Shown here in pieces: positions 25,959 to 35,290 of a DNA stretch of 64,000 bases. The stretch spans positions 124,001 to 188,000 of the forward strand of contig CAZKVC010000006.1 of the NCBI GenBank assembly GCA_964556115.1, in the 5' to 3' direction. The notes under the pieces were generated by a model. The model had not been told where the DNA came from. It searched no databases and saw only the letters and a program-made list of their open reading frames with translations. How positions within the stretch are numbered: the first letter of the stretch is position 1; each line of letters opens with the position of its first letter. Origin of the DNA: Parvularcula sp964556115. GTDB lineage: Bacteria; Pseudomonadota; Alphaproteobacteria; Caulobacterales; Parvularculaceae. The position numbers and the translations under genes are program-made.

Positions 25959-27329
25959 TCAGTGCTTGCGCTTGGCCCGGTCGGCATAGGGGTTGTCCCC
26001 GGCCCTCAGGAACACCCGAACGGGCGTGCCTTCGAGGCCGAAGCTCTCGCGGATCGAATTGACGAGGTAGCGCCGGTAGCTTTCCGGCACCTCGTTCGCG
26101 CGCTGGCATTTGACGATGACGGTGGGCGGGCGCGTCTTGATCTGCGCGGCGTAGCGCATCTTGATCCGCCGTCCCGCAACAGCCGGCGGCGGGTGGTGGG
26201 CGACCACCCCTTCGAGCCAGCGGTTGAGTTCGGAAGTCTTCACCTTCGCGTTCCAGTCGCGATAAGCTTCGACGATGGCAGGCATCAGCTTGTCCGTATG
26301 CCGCCCGGTCAGGGCTGAAAGGAAGACGACCCGGACGCCGCCGAATTGCGGCATCTTCTGCAGGGCGTCGAGGCGAAGCTCCTTCGCGGCGCGGTCGGTG
26401 TCCTCGACAAGGTCCCACTTGTTGACCACCACGACCGCGGCGCGACCCTCGTAAGCGATGAAGTCAGCGATCTGAAGGTCCTGCTTCTCGAAGGGCATGG
26501 TCGCGTCGATGACGAGGACAGTGACTTCCGAGAAACGGACAGCGCGTAACGTGTCCCCTACGGACAGCTTCTCGAGCTTTTCGACGACCCTCGCCTTCTT
26601 GCGCATGCCGGCGGTGTCCCAAAGGGCCACCGGCCAGTCCCGCTCACCGTCGTTCCAGACCCAGTCGACGGAGATCGAGTCCCTGGTGATCCCCGCTTCG
26701 GGCCCGGTCAGCAGGCGCTCTTCGGCGAGGAGTTTGTTGATCAGGGTCGACTTGCCCGCATTCGGCCGTCCGACGATCGCCACACGGAGAGGTTTGACCT
26801 CCGCTTCTTCCTCGATGTCGTTGTCCGGGTCGATGCCGAAGCGTTCCACCGTCTCGGCCATCGCCTGGTAGAGATCGGCCATGCCCTCGCCGTGCTCCGC
26901 GGAGATCGCGACGGGTTCGCCAAGGCCGAGTTCATAGGCCTCATAGGCGCCCTCTTCGCCGCGTCCTTCGGTCTTGTTCGCGACCAGGACCACCGGGGTG
27001 GGCGAGGCACGGAGAATGTCCGCAAGGTTGCGGTCCTGGGCGGTCAGACCAGAGCGGGCGTCGACCATGAAGAAGGCGATATCCGCCTCGGCCACCGCCC
27101 GCTCGGTCCCCGCCCGCATCCGCGCCTGGAGGGAGCCGTCGGCAGCATCCTCCAGCCCGGCCGTATCCATCAGCCGGACATCGAAATCGCCGAGCTGGAT
27201 ATCGAGGTCACGCCGGTCGCGGGTCACGCCCGGCTGGTCGTCCACGATCGCCAGCTTGCGCCCGGCGAGCCGGTTGAAGAGCGTTGATTTGCCCACATTG
27301 GGGCGGCCTATGATGGCAAGTTTCAGCAT
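25959..27329 (-). CDS. der: Ribosome-assembly GTPase Der (EngA)
   Basis: An essential GTPase with two tandem G domains needed for 50S subunit maturation. The first domain has GRPNVGKST, DTAGLEDA and ANKTEG; the second has GRPNAGKST, DTAGMRKKA and NKWD. A KH-like RNA-binding domain forms the C-terminus (about residues 350-440). At 456 residues it is normal length. Start ATG 27329 (MLKLAIIGRP) is preferred over an in-frame ATG 30 bases upstream because family members begin directly at the G1 strand. Confidence 0.97.
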   Translation of the reverse strand: MLKLAIIGRPNVGKSTLFNRLAGRKLAIVDDQPGVTRDRRDLDIQLGDFDVRLMDTAGLEDAADGSLQARMRAGTERAVAEADIAFFMVDARSGLTAQDRNLADILRASPTPVVLVANKTEGRGEEGAYEAYELGLGEPVAISAEHGEGMADLYQAMAETVERFGIDPDNDIEEEAEVKPLRVAIVGRPNAGKSTLINKLLAEERLLTGPEAGITRDSISVDWVWNDGERDWPVALWDTAGMRKKARVVEKLEKLSVGDTLRAVRFSEVTVLVIDATMPFEKQDLQIADFIAYEGRAAVVVVNKWDLVEDTDRAAKELRLDALQKMPQFGGVRVVFLSALTGRHTDKLMPAIVEAYRDWNAKVKTSELNRWLEGVVAHHPPPAVAGRRIKMRYAAQIKTRPPTVIVKCQRANEVPESYRRYLVNSIRESFGLEGTPVRVFLRAGDNPYADRAKRKH

Positions 27330-27410
27330 AACGGCGCCCGCTAGCAGAAGCGGAGGCACCTGTCATGCGGCATGCCGGTGCGCCCTGTCAGCCTCAGAGC
27401 TGCCGATGCA

Positions 27411-28442
27411 CTAGAGGCTTGCGGCCCAAGCGACGAAAGCATCGTCGAGCCGTTCGACACTCCGCGGCATGCCGAAGCGGCGCCCCTCTTCCTTCAGGAA
27501 GCTATCCATGCTGCCGCCTTCCTTGAGGTGGGCGGTTGCTGCAGGAAGGAAACCCGGCTCTGCTTCGGCGCTGAGGAAGTCGATGAACCCCCGCGCTTGA
27601 GCGTAAAAATCAGCTGCGCCGGTGATATCGATCCCCTGCTCTTTCAGCTTCTTGCTGGAGATGAGGCGCACAGCACCTGTCCTGGGGATGGCGCCGCTTT
27701 CAATATCGCGGTTCAGCATGTCCTTCGTCTTGGCGAAGACGGGATGCTCCATCACGAACCACTCCTTGAGCGGTGTGAGGCCGCCCTCCCCGGCCAGCCT
27801 GGCGAACGCCTTCCGGCGCCTCGACGTCAGCTCTTCGCCTTCTGCAAGAACGGCGGCTGCTTCGTCGAGCCAGTCCGGCGCGCCGCCGGCATAGACTTTG
27901 AGACCGTCGCCGGGAGCAGGCCAGAACGCGGTCATGAAAAGCTGATGGGCGATCTCATGGCGAAGCGGCTTGCTTCGGGCGACTGTCTTGCTGGCGCCGG
28001 GCAATTGCGCCGCCGCCTGCGCCATCGCGCCTTCCAAGGCCTGATCGAACATCGGCGTGCCTTCGGGAATGCCGGAGGCCTTCATCTGTTCGACGATCTG
28101 GGCACGGACACTCTCGAGGAGTTTGGGGTCCGGGCCGTCGCCTTTGCCAATGTCGAAGTTCCACGGGAGCGTGAAGGCGATGTCGCCCGTATCCTGCCCC
28201 GGGGCGGCGCGCATATCGACGATGGCACCCCGCGGGGCCTCCTTGCCGAAGGTCTCTTCGAAGGCTCCGGCAGCCGCCCTGAACTCGCGGTCGGCTTCGA
28301 GGCTCGCTTCCTCGTCAGGGGCGACTGCTACGCCCCAGTCGAAAGCATAGATCTCGAAATCCCTGTCCTGCAGCGCCATCGCGCCTGCGACCGACAACGC
28401 CATTACACCCAAAAGCACGCTCCGCCCCCTAATCGTAGCCAT
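27411..28442 (-). CDS. Secreted protein with gluzincin-like HExxH motif
   Basis: A 343-residue protein of no family I can name. The N-terminus is a signal peptide (about residues 1-24, ending MALQ). A zinc-protease-like HEIAH occurs at residues 162-166, followed 28 residues later by WLDEAAAVLAE, where Glu194 would be the third zinc ligand, the spacing expected of gluzincins. The rest has no recognised domain. It lies between the antiporter operon (47 bases upstream) and der on the same strand. Secreted zinc peptidase activity is inferred from the motif only. Confidence 0.7.
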   Translation of the reverse strand: MATIRGRSVLLGVMALSVAGAMALQDRDFEIYAFDWGVAVAPDEEASLEADREFRAAAGAFEETFGKEAPRGAIVDMRAAPGQDTGDIAFTLPWNFDIGKGDGPDPKLLESVRAQIVEQMKASGIPEGTPMFDQALEGAMAQAAAQLPGASKTVARSKPLRHEIAHQLFMTAFWPAPGDGLKVYAGGAPDWLDEAAAVLAEGEELTSRRRKAFARLAGEGGLTPLKEWFVMEHPVFAKTKDMLNRDIESGAIPRTGAVRLISSKKLKEQGIDITGAADFYAQARGFIDFLSAEAEPGFLPAATAHLKEGGSMDSFLKEEGRRFGMPRSVERLDDAFVAWAASL

Positions 28443-28489
28443 CTAAGCATTACAACCGTAGTTCAAAGCGGTGATGCTGTGAGTGACAA

Positions 28490-30253
28490 TCAGTTCATGA
28501 AGACGGAAATCAGCGCCGCCGCGAGGACCATGGCTGTGGTGAGGGCGGAGAGACCGACCGTCCAGGGGCGCGAGACGGTGCCGGCCGGGCCGAACCAGAC
28601 ACTGAAGCGCTGGAGGACCTTCGCATCCCCGTCGCGGATGCCGCCCCAGACCATGTGCCAGAGGCCTGCGGTCCCGCGCACCGTCCGCATCAGGAGCACC
28701 CTGCCCGGCACGCGCCAGAACCAGTCGACGTCGAGATTGGTCGAGCGCACCTCGTCCGGGTAAAGCTTGAACCGCACGAGCAGCATGAAGGCGAGGATCG
28801 CGAACAGCAGGAGCTGCATCTGCGTCGCCACATGCTCGAAGGTGTAGGCGTGATAGTCGGTCTCGTAAGGCAGGAGCTGATAGAGGATCGGCGGGTAGAA
28901 GCCGACGGCGAGGCACAGGACCGCCGCAATGCCCATGGCGATCAGCATCGGCCGGGGCGCCTCTTCGGGGCGCGGCTGGCCGGTGATCGACGGCGCGAAG
29001 CGGTCATGGGCGAAGAAGGCGAAATACGGGATCTTGATGCCCGAGTGCTCCAGCACACCGGCGGAAGCGAAAAGCAGGACCAGATAGGCGAACAGCATGT
29101 GCGCTTCGGCGGCGGCGAGGGTGATCATCGACTTGGCAACGAAGCCCGAGAAGAGCGGGAAGGCCGAGATCGAGGCCGCGCCGATGATGGTGAAGGTCGT
29201 GGTCAGCGGCATGGACTTGTGAAGGCCGCCGAGCTCCGTCGCCTTGGCGGTCCCCACACGCACGAGCACCGCGCCCATGCCCATGAAGAGAAGCGCCTTG
29301 TAGATGATGTGGACGAAGGCGTGCCCTGCCGCGCCGTTGATCGCGAGGGGCGTGCCGATGCCGATGGCGCAGACCATGAAGCCGAGCTGGTTGTTCAGCG
29401 AATAGCTGAGCACCTTGCGAAGATCGTTCTCGATCAGTGCGAAGAAGACCGGGAAGGCCGTCATCACGCAGCCGATGGGGATGAGGATGTCCGTCCCCGC
29501 GAACCCCCTGGCAAGGGTGTAGATTGCGAGCTTGGTGGTGAATGCGGAGAGCAGCACCGCGCCCACCGCGCTGGCCTTCGGGTAGCTGTCCTGAAGCCAG
29601 GTATGGAGGAGCGGGAACGCCGCCTTGATACCGAAAGCGAAAAGGATGAGCGCGGCCACCGGATCGACCCCGGCCTCGCCGACGAGCTCGAAAGCGCCGA
29701 ACTCTGAACTGCCGCCGCGGTTCAGGTGCAGGACGATCCCGCCGAGGAGGCAGAGCCCCGAGAGGACCTGCACCACGAGGTAGCGCATGCCTGCCTTGAA
29801 CGCGGCGTGCCCGCCGCCTGACCAGACGATGAAGACCGAGGAGATCGCCGCGATCTCCCAGAAGGCGAACAGGGTCAGTAGGTCCCCCGCCAAGGCGCCG
29901 CCGATGGCGGAGCCGGCATAGATGAGGCCCATCGACGCCTCGGTCCGGGTGGCGTGGGACCATCCGTAGACGACGTTGATGAAGGCCGCGACGTGGAAGA
30001 TCGTGGCAAAGATCACCGACAGCTTGTCGAGCCTCAAGGCAATGAACTCGTAGCCGAGCACGGTCTCGATGCCGTAATATTGCGGGTTCTCCATCGGCCC
30101 GACGCCGAGGGAGAAAAGCTGCAGGACGCCGAGGGCGACGCCGATCAGGCCGATGACGCCGCGGGCTGTCGCGCTCGAAGGGATCGCGGCGAGGAGACCC
30201 GCAACCGCGAGGATGATGGCGGGGTTGAGGTCAGCAGGCAGAAAGGGGATCAC
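28490..30253 (-). CDS. Proton-pumping antiporter subunit, NuoL/M/N (MrpD) type, third copy
   Basis: A 587-residue polytopic protein of the proton-conducting membrane transporter family, with about 14-16 helices. The conserved charged residues of the family are present: Glu133 (FAFWEIAA), Lys210 (FGIKAAFPLLHTWL) and Lys241 (FTTKLAIY). It is the last gene of the antiporter operon and the most divergent of the three MrpD-like subunits. Its start overlaps the stop of the small two-helix gene upstream by four bases. The C-terminal extension of about 80 residues may include an amphipathic or extra membrane helix. Confidence 0.9.
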   Translation of the reverse strand: MIPFLPADLNPAIILAVAGLLAAIPSSATARGVIGLIGVALGVLQLFSLGVGPMENPQYYGIETVLGYEFIALRLDKLSVIFATIFHVAAFINVVYGWSHATRTEASMGLIYAGSAIGGALAGDLLTLFAFWEIAAISSVFIVWSGGGHAAFKAGMRYLVVQVLSGLCLLGGIVLHLNRGGSSEFGAFELVGEAGVDPVAALILFAFGIKAAFPLLHTWLQDSYPKASAVGAVLLSAFTTKLAIYTLARGFAGTDILIPIGCVMTAFPVFFALIENDLRKVLSYSLNNQLGFMVCAIGIGTPLAINGAAGHAFVHIIYKALLFMGMGAVLVRVGTAKATELGGLHKSMPLTTTFTIIGAASISAFPLFSGFVAKSMITLAAAEAHMLFAYLVLLFASAGVLEHSGIKIPYFAFFAHDRFAPSITGQPRPEEAPRPMLIAMGIAAVLCLAVGFYPPILYQLLPYETDYHAYTFEHVATQMQLLLFAILAFMLLVRFKLYPDEVRSTNLDVDWFWRVPGRVLLMRTVRGTAGLWHMVWGGIRDGDAKVLQRFSVWFGPAGTVSRPWTVGLSALTTAMVLAAALISVFMN

Positions 30254-30603
30254 CGGCTCTCTCCCATATCGATGTCATCGACACTGACGCTCTCGTCGCC
30301 GCCGATATGCGGATGGCGCGCCTCGTCCCCGTCGTAATAGCCTTCCTCGCGCATCAGGATCTTGCGCAGATGCTGACCGGCCAGGACGATGAAGGCGAAG
30401 CTGACAAAGCCCACGACGCCGTAGAAGACCGGGAACTGATCGATCGTGAAATGCGGGTGGGTCTTGTGCAGCATCGCCAGCACCACATTCATCCCTGCGA
30501 AGAAGAGGCAGAGCGCGGGGACGAGGATCCAGATCAGCTTCAAGGTGCCGGGGCGCTCGAAGACCGAGCGCTCATCGGGACGGATTTCGGGATGATCGCT
30601 CAC
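30250..30603 (-). CDS. Small two-helix membrane protein in the antiporter operon
   Basis: A 117-residue protein not recognised as an Mrp subunit. Two membrane segments (about residues 22-45 and 58-80) join a charged N-terminus and an acidic C-terminal tail containing DGDEARHPHIGGDESVSVDD. It sits between two MrpD-like genes, overlapping each by four bases, so it is almost certainly made together with the complex. It may be an accessory subunit that bridges the extra antiporter subunits; that is inference. Confidence 0.75.
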   Translation of the reverse strand: MSDHPEIRPDERSVFERPGTLKLIWILVPALCLFFAGMNVVLAMLHKTHPHFTIDQFPVFYGVVGFVSFAFIVLAGQHLRKILMREEGYYDGDEARHPHIGGDESVSVDDIDMGESR

Positions 30604-32090
30604 AGACCCTCCACCAGTGGTTCGAGATAGGCGATGAGATCACCCATCAGGAAGAAGAGAATGACCGTACCGATGGCGGTCAGCCATGCCGGTACGACAC
30701 AGAAGAGCGGCGCTTCGGCGATGTCGCCGGAGCCCCGCGCCGGGCCGGGATCCATGAAGCCGCGAATAGCGGGGGTCAGCAGGTAGACGATGTTCATCAG
30801 GCTCGAAAGGATCAGGATCGCGATCAGGACGAGGTCGCCGGTCTGCGCCGAGCCGAGCATGAGGAGGAACTTCGGCCAGGTCCCCGCCATCGGAGGCAGG
30901 CCGATGATCGAACACGCGCCGATGATATAGGCGATGAAGGTCCACGGCATCCGCCGCCCCAGGCCGCGCATGTCGGAGATGTATTTCAGGTGATGCGCCG
31001 TGGCGATCGCGCCTGCGCACATGAAAAGGGTCATCTTGCCAAGCGCGTGGGCCGCGATCTGCGTACCGCCGCCCAGGATGCCGTAGCGCGTCGCCAGCAT
31101 CGCGCCGAGGGTGACATAGCTGAGCTGGCTGACGGTGGAATAGGCGAGCCGGGCCTTGAGATTGTCCTGGGTCATCGCGATCGCCGAAGCGATGAGGATC
31201 GACGCCGCCGCAACCCAGATGATGATGTCGGAGATGACGTGCGCGCCGAGCTCCTGCGCGCCAAGGGTGTAGAGCGCGATCTTCAGGACACCGAAGACCC
31301 CTGCCTTCACCACCGCCACGGCGTGGAGGAATGCCGAAACCGGCGTCGGTGCGACCATGGCATTGGGCAGCCAGGGGTGGAAAGGCATCAGTGCCGCCTT
31401 CGCCGTGCCCCAGACGAAAAGCGCCGTCAGGATCGCGAAGACGAGCGGCATGTTGCGCGCCACATCGCCGAGGATGCCGCCCAGCACGAAATCGGTCGTC
31501 CCTGCCAGGATGTAGGTCCAGATCACCGCCGGCAGCAGAAGTCCGATCGAGGTGCCCATGAGGATGCCGAGATAGACACGGCCCCCCGCCCTTGCCGCCT
31601 CGTCACGCTCATGCGTCACCAACGGGAAGGTCGAGATCGTCAGCGCCTCGTAGAACAGGAAGAAGGTCAGGAGATTGGCGCCGTAGGCGATGCCGATCGC
31701 CGCGGAGATCGCAACGCAGAAAGCCATGTAGAACCGGGTCTGCGACCCGGCCTTGTGACCCCGCATATAGCCGATCGAATAGCAGGTGTTCACCACCCAG
31801 AGGCCGGACGCGATCAGCGCGAAGAGCGCGCCCAGCGGCTCGACCCGGAACGCGACCGAAAGGCCCGGCAGCATCTCGACGAGCTCGAAGGCCGGGCGCT
31901 CGCCCTGGCCCACCGCCATGAAGATCGTCAGGGTGCAGTAAAGGGTGACGAGCCCTGCCGTGATGCTCGACGCTTCGCGCAGGTTCGGCGCGCGGTCGAG
32001 GCTGGCGACGAAGACGAGCCCGACGAGGGGCGCGAGCATGGCGACGATCATCGCGAACTCGAGAGGAAGGAGTGCGAAGAGACCCGCCAT
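30600..32090 (-). CDS. Proton-pumping antiporter subunit, MrpD type, second copy
   Basis: A 496-residue polytopic subunit. Conserved ion-path residues are Glu148 (LFYEALT), Lys231 (GTAKAALMPFHPWLP), His256 and Lys262 (APTPVSAFLHAVAVVKAGV), the classical NuoM/NuoL-like signature. The stop overlaps the next small gene by four bases and the start abuts the preceding MrpD-like gene with a one-base overlap. With the 501- and 587-residue paralogues it makes three potential ion-translocating channels in one operon. Confidence 0.92.
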   Translation of the reverse strand: MAGLFALLPLEFAMIVAMLAPLVGLVFVASLDRAPNLREASSITAGLVTLYCTLTIFMAVGQGERPAFELVEMLPGLSVAFRVEPLGALFALIASGLWVVNTCYSIGYMRGHKAGSQTRFYMAFCVAISAAIGIAYGANLLTFFLFYEALTISTFPLVTHERDEAARAGGRVYLGILMGTSIGLLLPAVIWTYILAGTTDFVLGGILGDVARNMPLVFAILTALFVWGTAKAALMPFHPWLPNAMVAPTPVSAFLHAVAVVKAGVFGVLKIALYTLGAQELGAHVISDIIIWVAAASILIASAIAMTQDNLKARLAYSTVSQLSYVTLGAMLATRYGILGGGTQIAAHALGKMTLFMCAGAIATAHHLKYISDMRGLGRRMPWTFIAYIIGACSIIGLPPMAGTWPKFLLMLGSAQTGDLVLIAILILSSLMNIVYLLTPAIRGFMDPGPARGSGDIAEAPLFCVVPAWLTAIGTVILFFLMGDLIAYLEPLVEGL

Positions 32091-33595
32091 CAGTACGCCC
32101 CCCCGAACCCGAGGCCCGTATCGAGAAGGCCCTCCGCCGCGCCGCTGGCCATCTCGACCAGCCAGTCGGCGTTGATCCCGAGATAGAGGTTGAGGAAGGC
32201 CGCCGTCAGCATGGGGATCAGCATGGCAAGCGGCACCTTCTTGACGGTCTTCCGGTCAGGCTCCTCGAGGAGCATGGTCCAGGCGATGCGCCCCACATAG
32301 GCGACCGCGAGAAGCGACGAGGCCACGATCATCAGGACGATGACGAGGCTCGGCACGGCCAGCACGCTGTCATAGGCCGCGGCGATCAGCACCCATTTGG
32401 AGATGAACCCGCCCGTCAGCGGAACGCCGATGAGCGACAGCCCGCCGATCAGAAGAACGCCGGTGGTCACGGGCATCAGCTTGCCGAGGCCCTTATAGGC
32501 TGCCAGCCGGTGCGAGCCGACCGCATAGAAGACAGCGCCGACAGCTAGGAACAGTGCCGACTTCATGACCGCGTGGTTCACCACGTGGACCAGCGCGGCG
32601 GCGACCCCCGCAGTGGTCGCAAAGCTGATGCCGAGGAGCATGTAGCCGATCTGCGCCACCGAGCTGAACGCGAGGATCATCTTCACATCGGCCCGGAAGA
32701 CCGCGATCAGGCTCGCGACCACCATCCCTGCCAGGCCGAGCACCAGGAAGAAATCGAGCGCGACTTCGGCGAAGCTGAAGCCGAAGCCGAAGACGGTGAA
32801 GAGGAAGCGCAGCATCGCGTAGATCGCGACCTTGGTGGAGGTGGAGGCGAGGAACGCCGTCACCGCCGAAGGCGCGAAAGTGTAGGCCGCAGGCAGCCAG
32901 CGGTGCAGCGGGAACATGGCGAGCTTGAGGCCGAGCCCGGTGAAGATGAAGGCATAGCCCGCGCGCACGACCTTGCCGTCGACCCCCTGCAACCGGTCGT
33001 GAATGTCGACCATGTTGAGGGTGCCGGTGACCTGGTAGAGAAGCCCCAGGCCAATGACGAAGAAGGTCGCACCGATCGTCCCGAGCACCAGATAGGTGAA
33101 GGCCGCCGTCAGGGCCCGCCGGTCACGCTTCGCGCCGAGTGCCACGAGGGTGTAGGTCGAGAGCGAGCTGATCTCAAGAAAGACGAAGACGTTGAAGGCG
33201 TCGCCCGTCGCGACCACCCCCATGAGCCCCGAAAAGCAGACAAGGAACATCGCGAAGAAGGCGCTGGTCTGTGAGGGAACGATCTCCTCCCGCGCGCTTT
33301 CGATCGCGTAGGGAAAGGTCAGCGACGCCATCAGCGCGACCAGCGCCATCACCATCGCGCCTGCAAGGTCCACCCGGTAGACGATGCCGAGCGGGCTCGC
33401 CCAGCCGCCAAGCGCATATTCCACCGTGCCGATGTCGATGACGGTGAGAAGCAGACTGACGGCAAAGGCAAGGGTCAGCCACGTCACCGCGGTCGCGAAG
33501 CTCCCCGCCAGCCGCGAATTGGGCAGCAGCAGGCAGATCGGCGCGGTGAAAAGCGGCACCAGAACCGGAAGGACAGGAAGGTCGTCGAGCAACAT
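32090..33595 (-). CDS. mrpD: Proton-pumping antiporter subunit MrpD/MbhH type
   Basis: A 501-residue membrane subunit. Glu141 (FLEISSLSTY), Lys224 (GLKLAMFPLHRWLP) and Lys255 (APSAVTAFLASTSTKVAIY) are the family's key charged residues. It follows mrpC directly, as MrpD does in Mrp operons and MbhH does in archaeal membrane-bound hydrogenase operons. One-base overlaps on both sides imply coupled synthesis. It likely exchanges Na+ or K+ for H+ across the inner membrane as part of the complex. Confidence 0.93.
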   Translation of the reverse strand: MLLDDLPVLPVLVPLFTAPICLLLPNSRLAGSFATAVTWLTLAFAVSLLLTVIDIGTVEYALGGWASPLGIVYRVDLAGAMVMALVALMASLTFPYAIESAREEIVPSQTSAFFAMFLVCFSGLMGVVATGDAFNVFVFLEISSLSTYTLVALGAKRDRRALTAAFTYLVLGTIGATFFVIGLGLLYQVTGTLNMVDIHDRLQGVDGKVVRAGYAFIFTGLGLKLAMFPLHRWLPAAYTFAPSAVTAFLASTSTKVAIYAMLRFLFTVFGFGFSFAEVALDFFLVLGLAGMVVASLIAVFRADVKMILAFSSVAQIGYMLLGISFATTAGVAAALVHVVNHAVMKSALFLAVGAVFYAVGSHRLAAYKGLGKLMPVTTGVLLIGGLSLIGVPLTGGFISKWVLIAAAYDSVLAVPSLVIVLMIVASSLLAVAYVGRIAWTMLLEEPDRKTVKKVPLAMLIPMLTAAFLNLYLGINADWLVEMASGAAEGLLDTGLGFGGAY

Positions 33596-34233
33596 CAGCG
33601 CACGGCCTCAAGATTTTCTTCGGCATCGTCCATGCCGACAAGATCATCCTCTTCGACCGTGCCGTAGGCTTCGCGGATACGCACGGCGAGGGACAGGCCG
33701 ACGGCCGTGGTCGCCACGCCCACGACGATCGCGGTCAGGATGAGAACGTGAGGAAGAGGGTTCGAATAGATGATTTCGGCGGCGTGGCCTGCCGCATCAT
33801 GGCTCGCGCCGGTCTCGATCGGCGGTGCGACATGGTTGTCGAGATGGCCCGAGCCATCGGCGGTCAGGGGCAGGTCGTGGGCTTCGCCCGCATGAAGCGC
33901 CGCGTCGCCCTTCGCGCCGTAGCCCTCTTCGAGATGGCCCGCCGCGCGGTCCGTATAAAAACCCACCGGGGCTTCCGAGGTGCTGCCATGGGTGGCTTCT
34001 CCCCCATGGCCCTCGCCATGCCCTTCAGCGCCCTTCTCCTCGATCAGGATCGGTGCGGTGCCGCCGATCACCTTGCTCACGGTGATGTAGAAGATGAAGA
34101 CCGAGGTCTGGAACAGGTTGAGGCCGATCAGCGTCTTCACGAGATTGCCCCGCGAGAAGACGATATAGAGCCCTGTCATCATCAGCGCGATGACAATCCA
34201 GTAGTTGTAGCGTGCAAGGATGAATTCGAGCAT
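33595..34233 (-). CDS. mrpC: Antiporter subunit MrpC (NuoK-like) with His-rich insertion
   Basis: A 212-residue NuoK-type subunit. Three membrane helices are visible: about residues 11-29, 33-57 and 161-184, the last reading NPLPHVLILTAIVVGVATTA as in other MrpC proteins. Between helices two and three lies a hydrophilic insertion (about residues 66-153) with ten histidines and many Gly, Glu and Asp residues; usual MrpC proteins are about 110-130 residues and lack it. The C-terminus is acidic. The insertion would lie on one membrane face and could bind metal or sense pH, which is inference. Confidence 0.92.
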   Translation of the reverse strand: MLEFILARYNYWIVIALMMTGLYIVFSRGNLVKTLIGLNLFQTSVFIFYITVSKVIGGTAPILIEEKGAEGHGEGHGGEATHGSTSEAPVGFYTDRAAGHLEEGYGAKGDAALHAGEAHDLPLTADGSGHLDNHVAPPIETGASHDAAGHAAEIIYSNPLPHVLILTAIVVGVATTAVGLSLAVRIREAYGTVEEDDLVGMDDAEENLEAVR

Positions 34234-34673
34234 TACCAGGCGTCGTCCATCGGTTCCGGCTCCCGCCCGGCGAAGGCGTAGAAGATCTGAAGCATGGTCG
34301 CCGCCACCGCGAGACCCACGCCAAGCTCCACCGCGATGATGCCGATATGCTGTCCGGCATGGTGGTGGCTGTCGGGCTGGATCACGTCATAGTCGAGGAA
34401 ATTGCCGCCGAACAGCATGGTATAGAGGCCCGTTCCGGCATAGATCAGCACACCGAGGGCCATGCCCACCGGCAGCCATTTCGGCGGGATAACCCGTTGG
34501 CACTGCTCCAGCCCGAAGCCGAGCGCGTGAAGGATGAACGCCGCGGCGAGGATCACCCCCGCCTGAAAGCCGCCGCCCGGTCCGTAATCACCGTGGAATT
34601 GCACGTAGAAGGCGAAGAGAAGGATCGGCGCGAACAGAAGCTTGATCGTCACACGCAGGATGAGGTGGCCCAT
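34233..34673 (-). CDS. mrpB: Antiporter subunit MrpB (MnhB domain)
   Basis: A 146-residue membrane protein with four helices. The MnhB signature GPGGGFQAGVILAAAFILHA is present at about residues 31-50. It corresponds to MrpB/MbhF. It overlaps mrpC by one base and follows the DUF4040 gene with a one-base overlap. No missing segment was noted. Confidence 0.93.
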   Translation of the reverse strand: MGHLILRVTIKLLFAPILLFAFYVQFHGDYGPGGGFQAGVILAAAFILHALGFGLEQCQRVIPPKWLPVGMALGVLIYAGTGLYTMLFGGNFLDYDVIQPDSHHHAGQHIGIIAVELGVGLAVAATMLQIFYAFAGREPEPMDDAW

Positions 34674-35290
34674 TATCCGTGCTCCCCATCCTTGTTCCGC
34701 CCGCCGCCGCGAATGGCGCCCTGCCCCAGAAGAAGCAGACAGGCGAGACCTGCCGTGAAGACCACGACGGTCTCGCCAAGGGTATCGAAGCCGCGATAGC
34801 TGGCGAGGATGGCGGTGACGATGTTCGGCACCTCGATATCGTCCGGGGTCGCCTCGATATAGGCTCTGCCGACATAGGCATTGGCCGGCGCATCGGCGTC
34901 ACCGAAGGCGGGCATGTCGATTGTTGCATAGACCAGCGCCCCGCCCGTCACCGCGCAGATGACAAGCGGCAGGAAGCGGCGTTTCCGGCTGACCCGCCGC
35001 TCACGCTTGGCCGTCAGGGCGATGCCGGAAAGAACGAGCACCGTCGACATCCCGGCGCCGACCGCCGCTTCGGTAAAGGCGACATCCACCGCATCGAGGG
35101 CGACGAAGAAGGCCGCCGAAAGAAGCGAATAGATCCCCGACAGCATGGCCACGCCGAAAAGCTGCTTCATGCGGACCATCGCGAGGGCCGTCACCACGAG
35201 AAGGGTCAGGATCAGAAGCTCGACGATGATCGAGCCGGTGACGAGGGGCTGTTCGGACGCGGACACCGCCGCGCTGAGCATGGCTGTCAT
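34673..35290 (-). CDS. DUF4040 antiporter subunit (MbhD/MbhE-like, MrpA C-terminal part)
   Basis: A 205-residue membrane protein. The first half matches DUF4040/MbhD (GIYSLLSAAFFVALDAVDVA, then FTEAAVGAGMSTVLVLSG, a NuoJ-like helix pair). The second half resembles MbhE (VPNIVTAILASYRGFDTLGE). In canonical Mrp operons these domains form the C-terminus of the long MrpA; here they are a separate protein, as in the archaeal Mbh order. No full-length MrpA is present in the operon. Confidence 0.88.
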   Translation of the reverse strand: MTAMLSAAVSASEQPLVTGSIIVELLILTLLVVTALAMVRMKQLFGVAMLSGIYSLLSAAFFVALDAVDVAFTEAAVGAGMSTVLVLSGIALTAKRERRVSRKRRFLPLVICAVTGGALVYATIDMPAFGDADAPANAYVGRAYIEATPDDIEVPNIVTAILASYRGFDTLGETVVVFTAGLACLLLLGQGAIRGGGRNKDGEHG

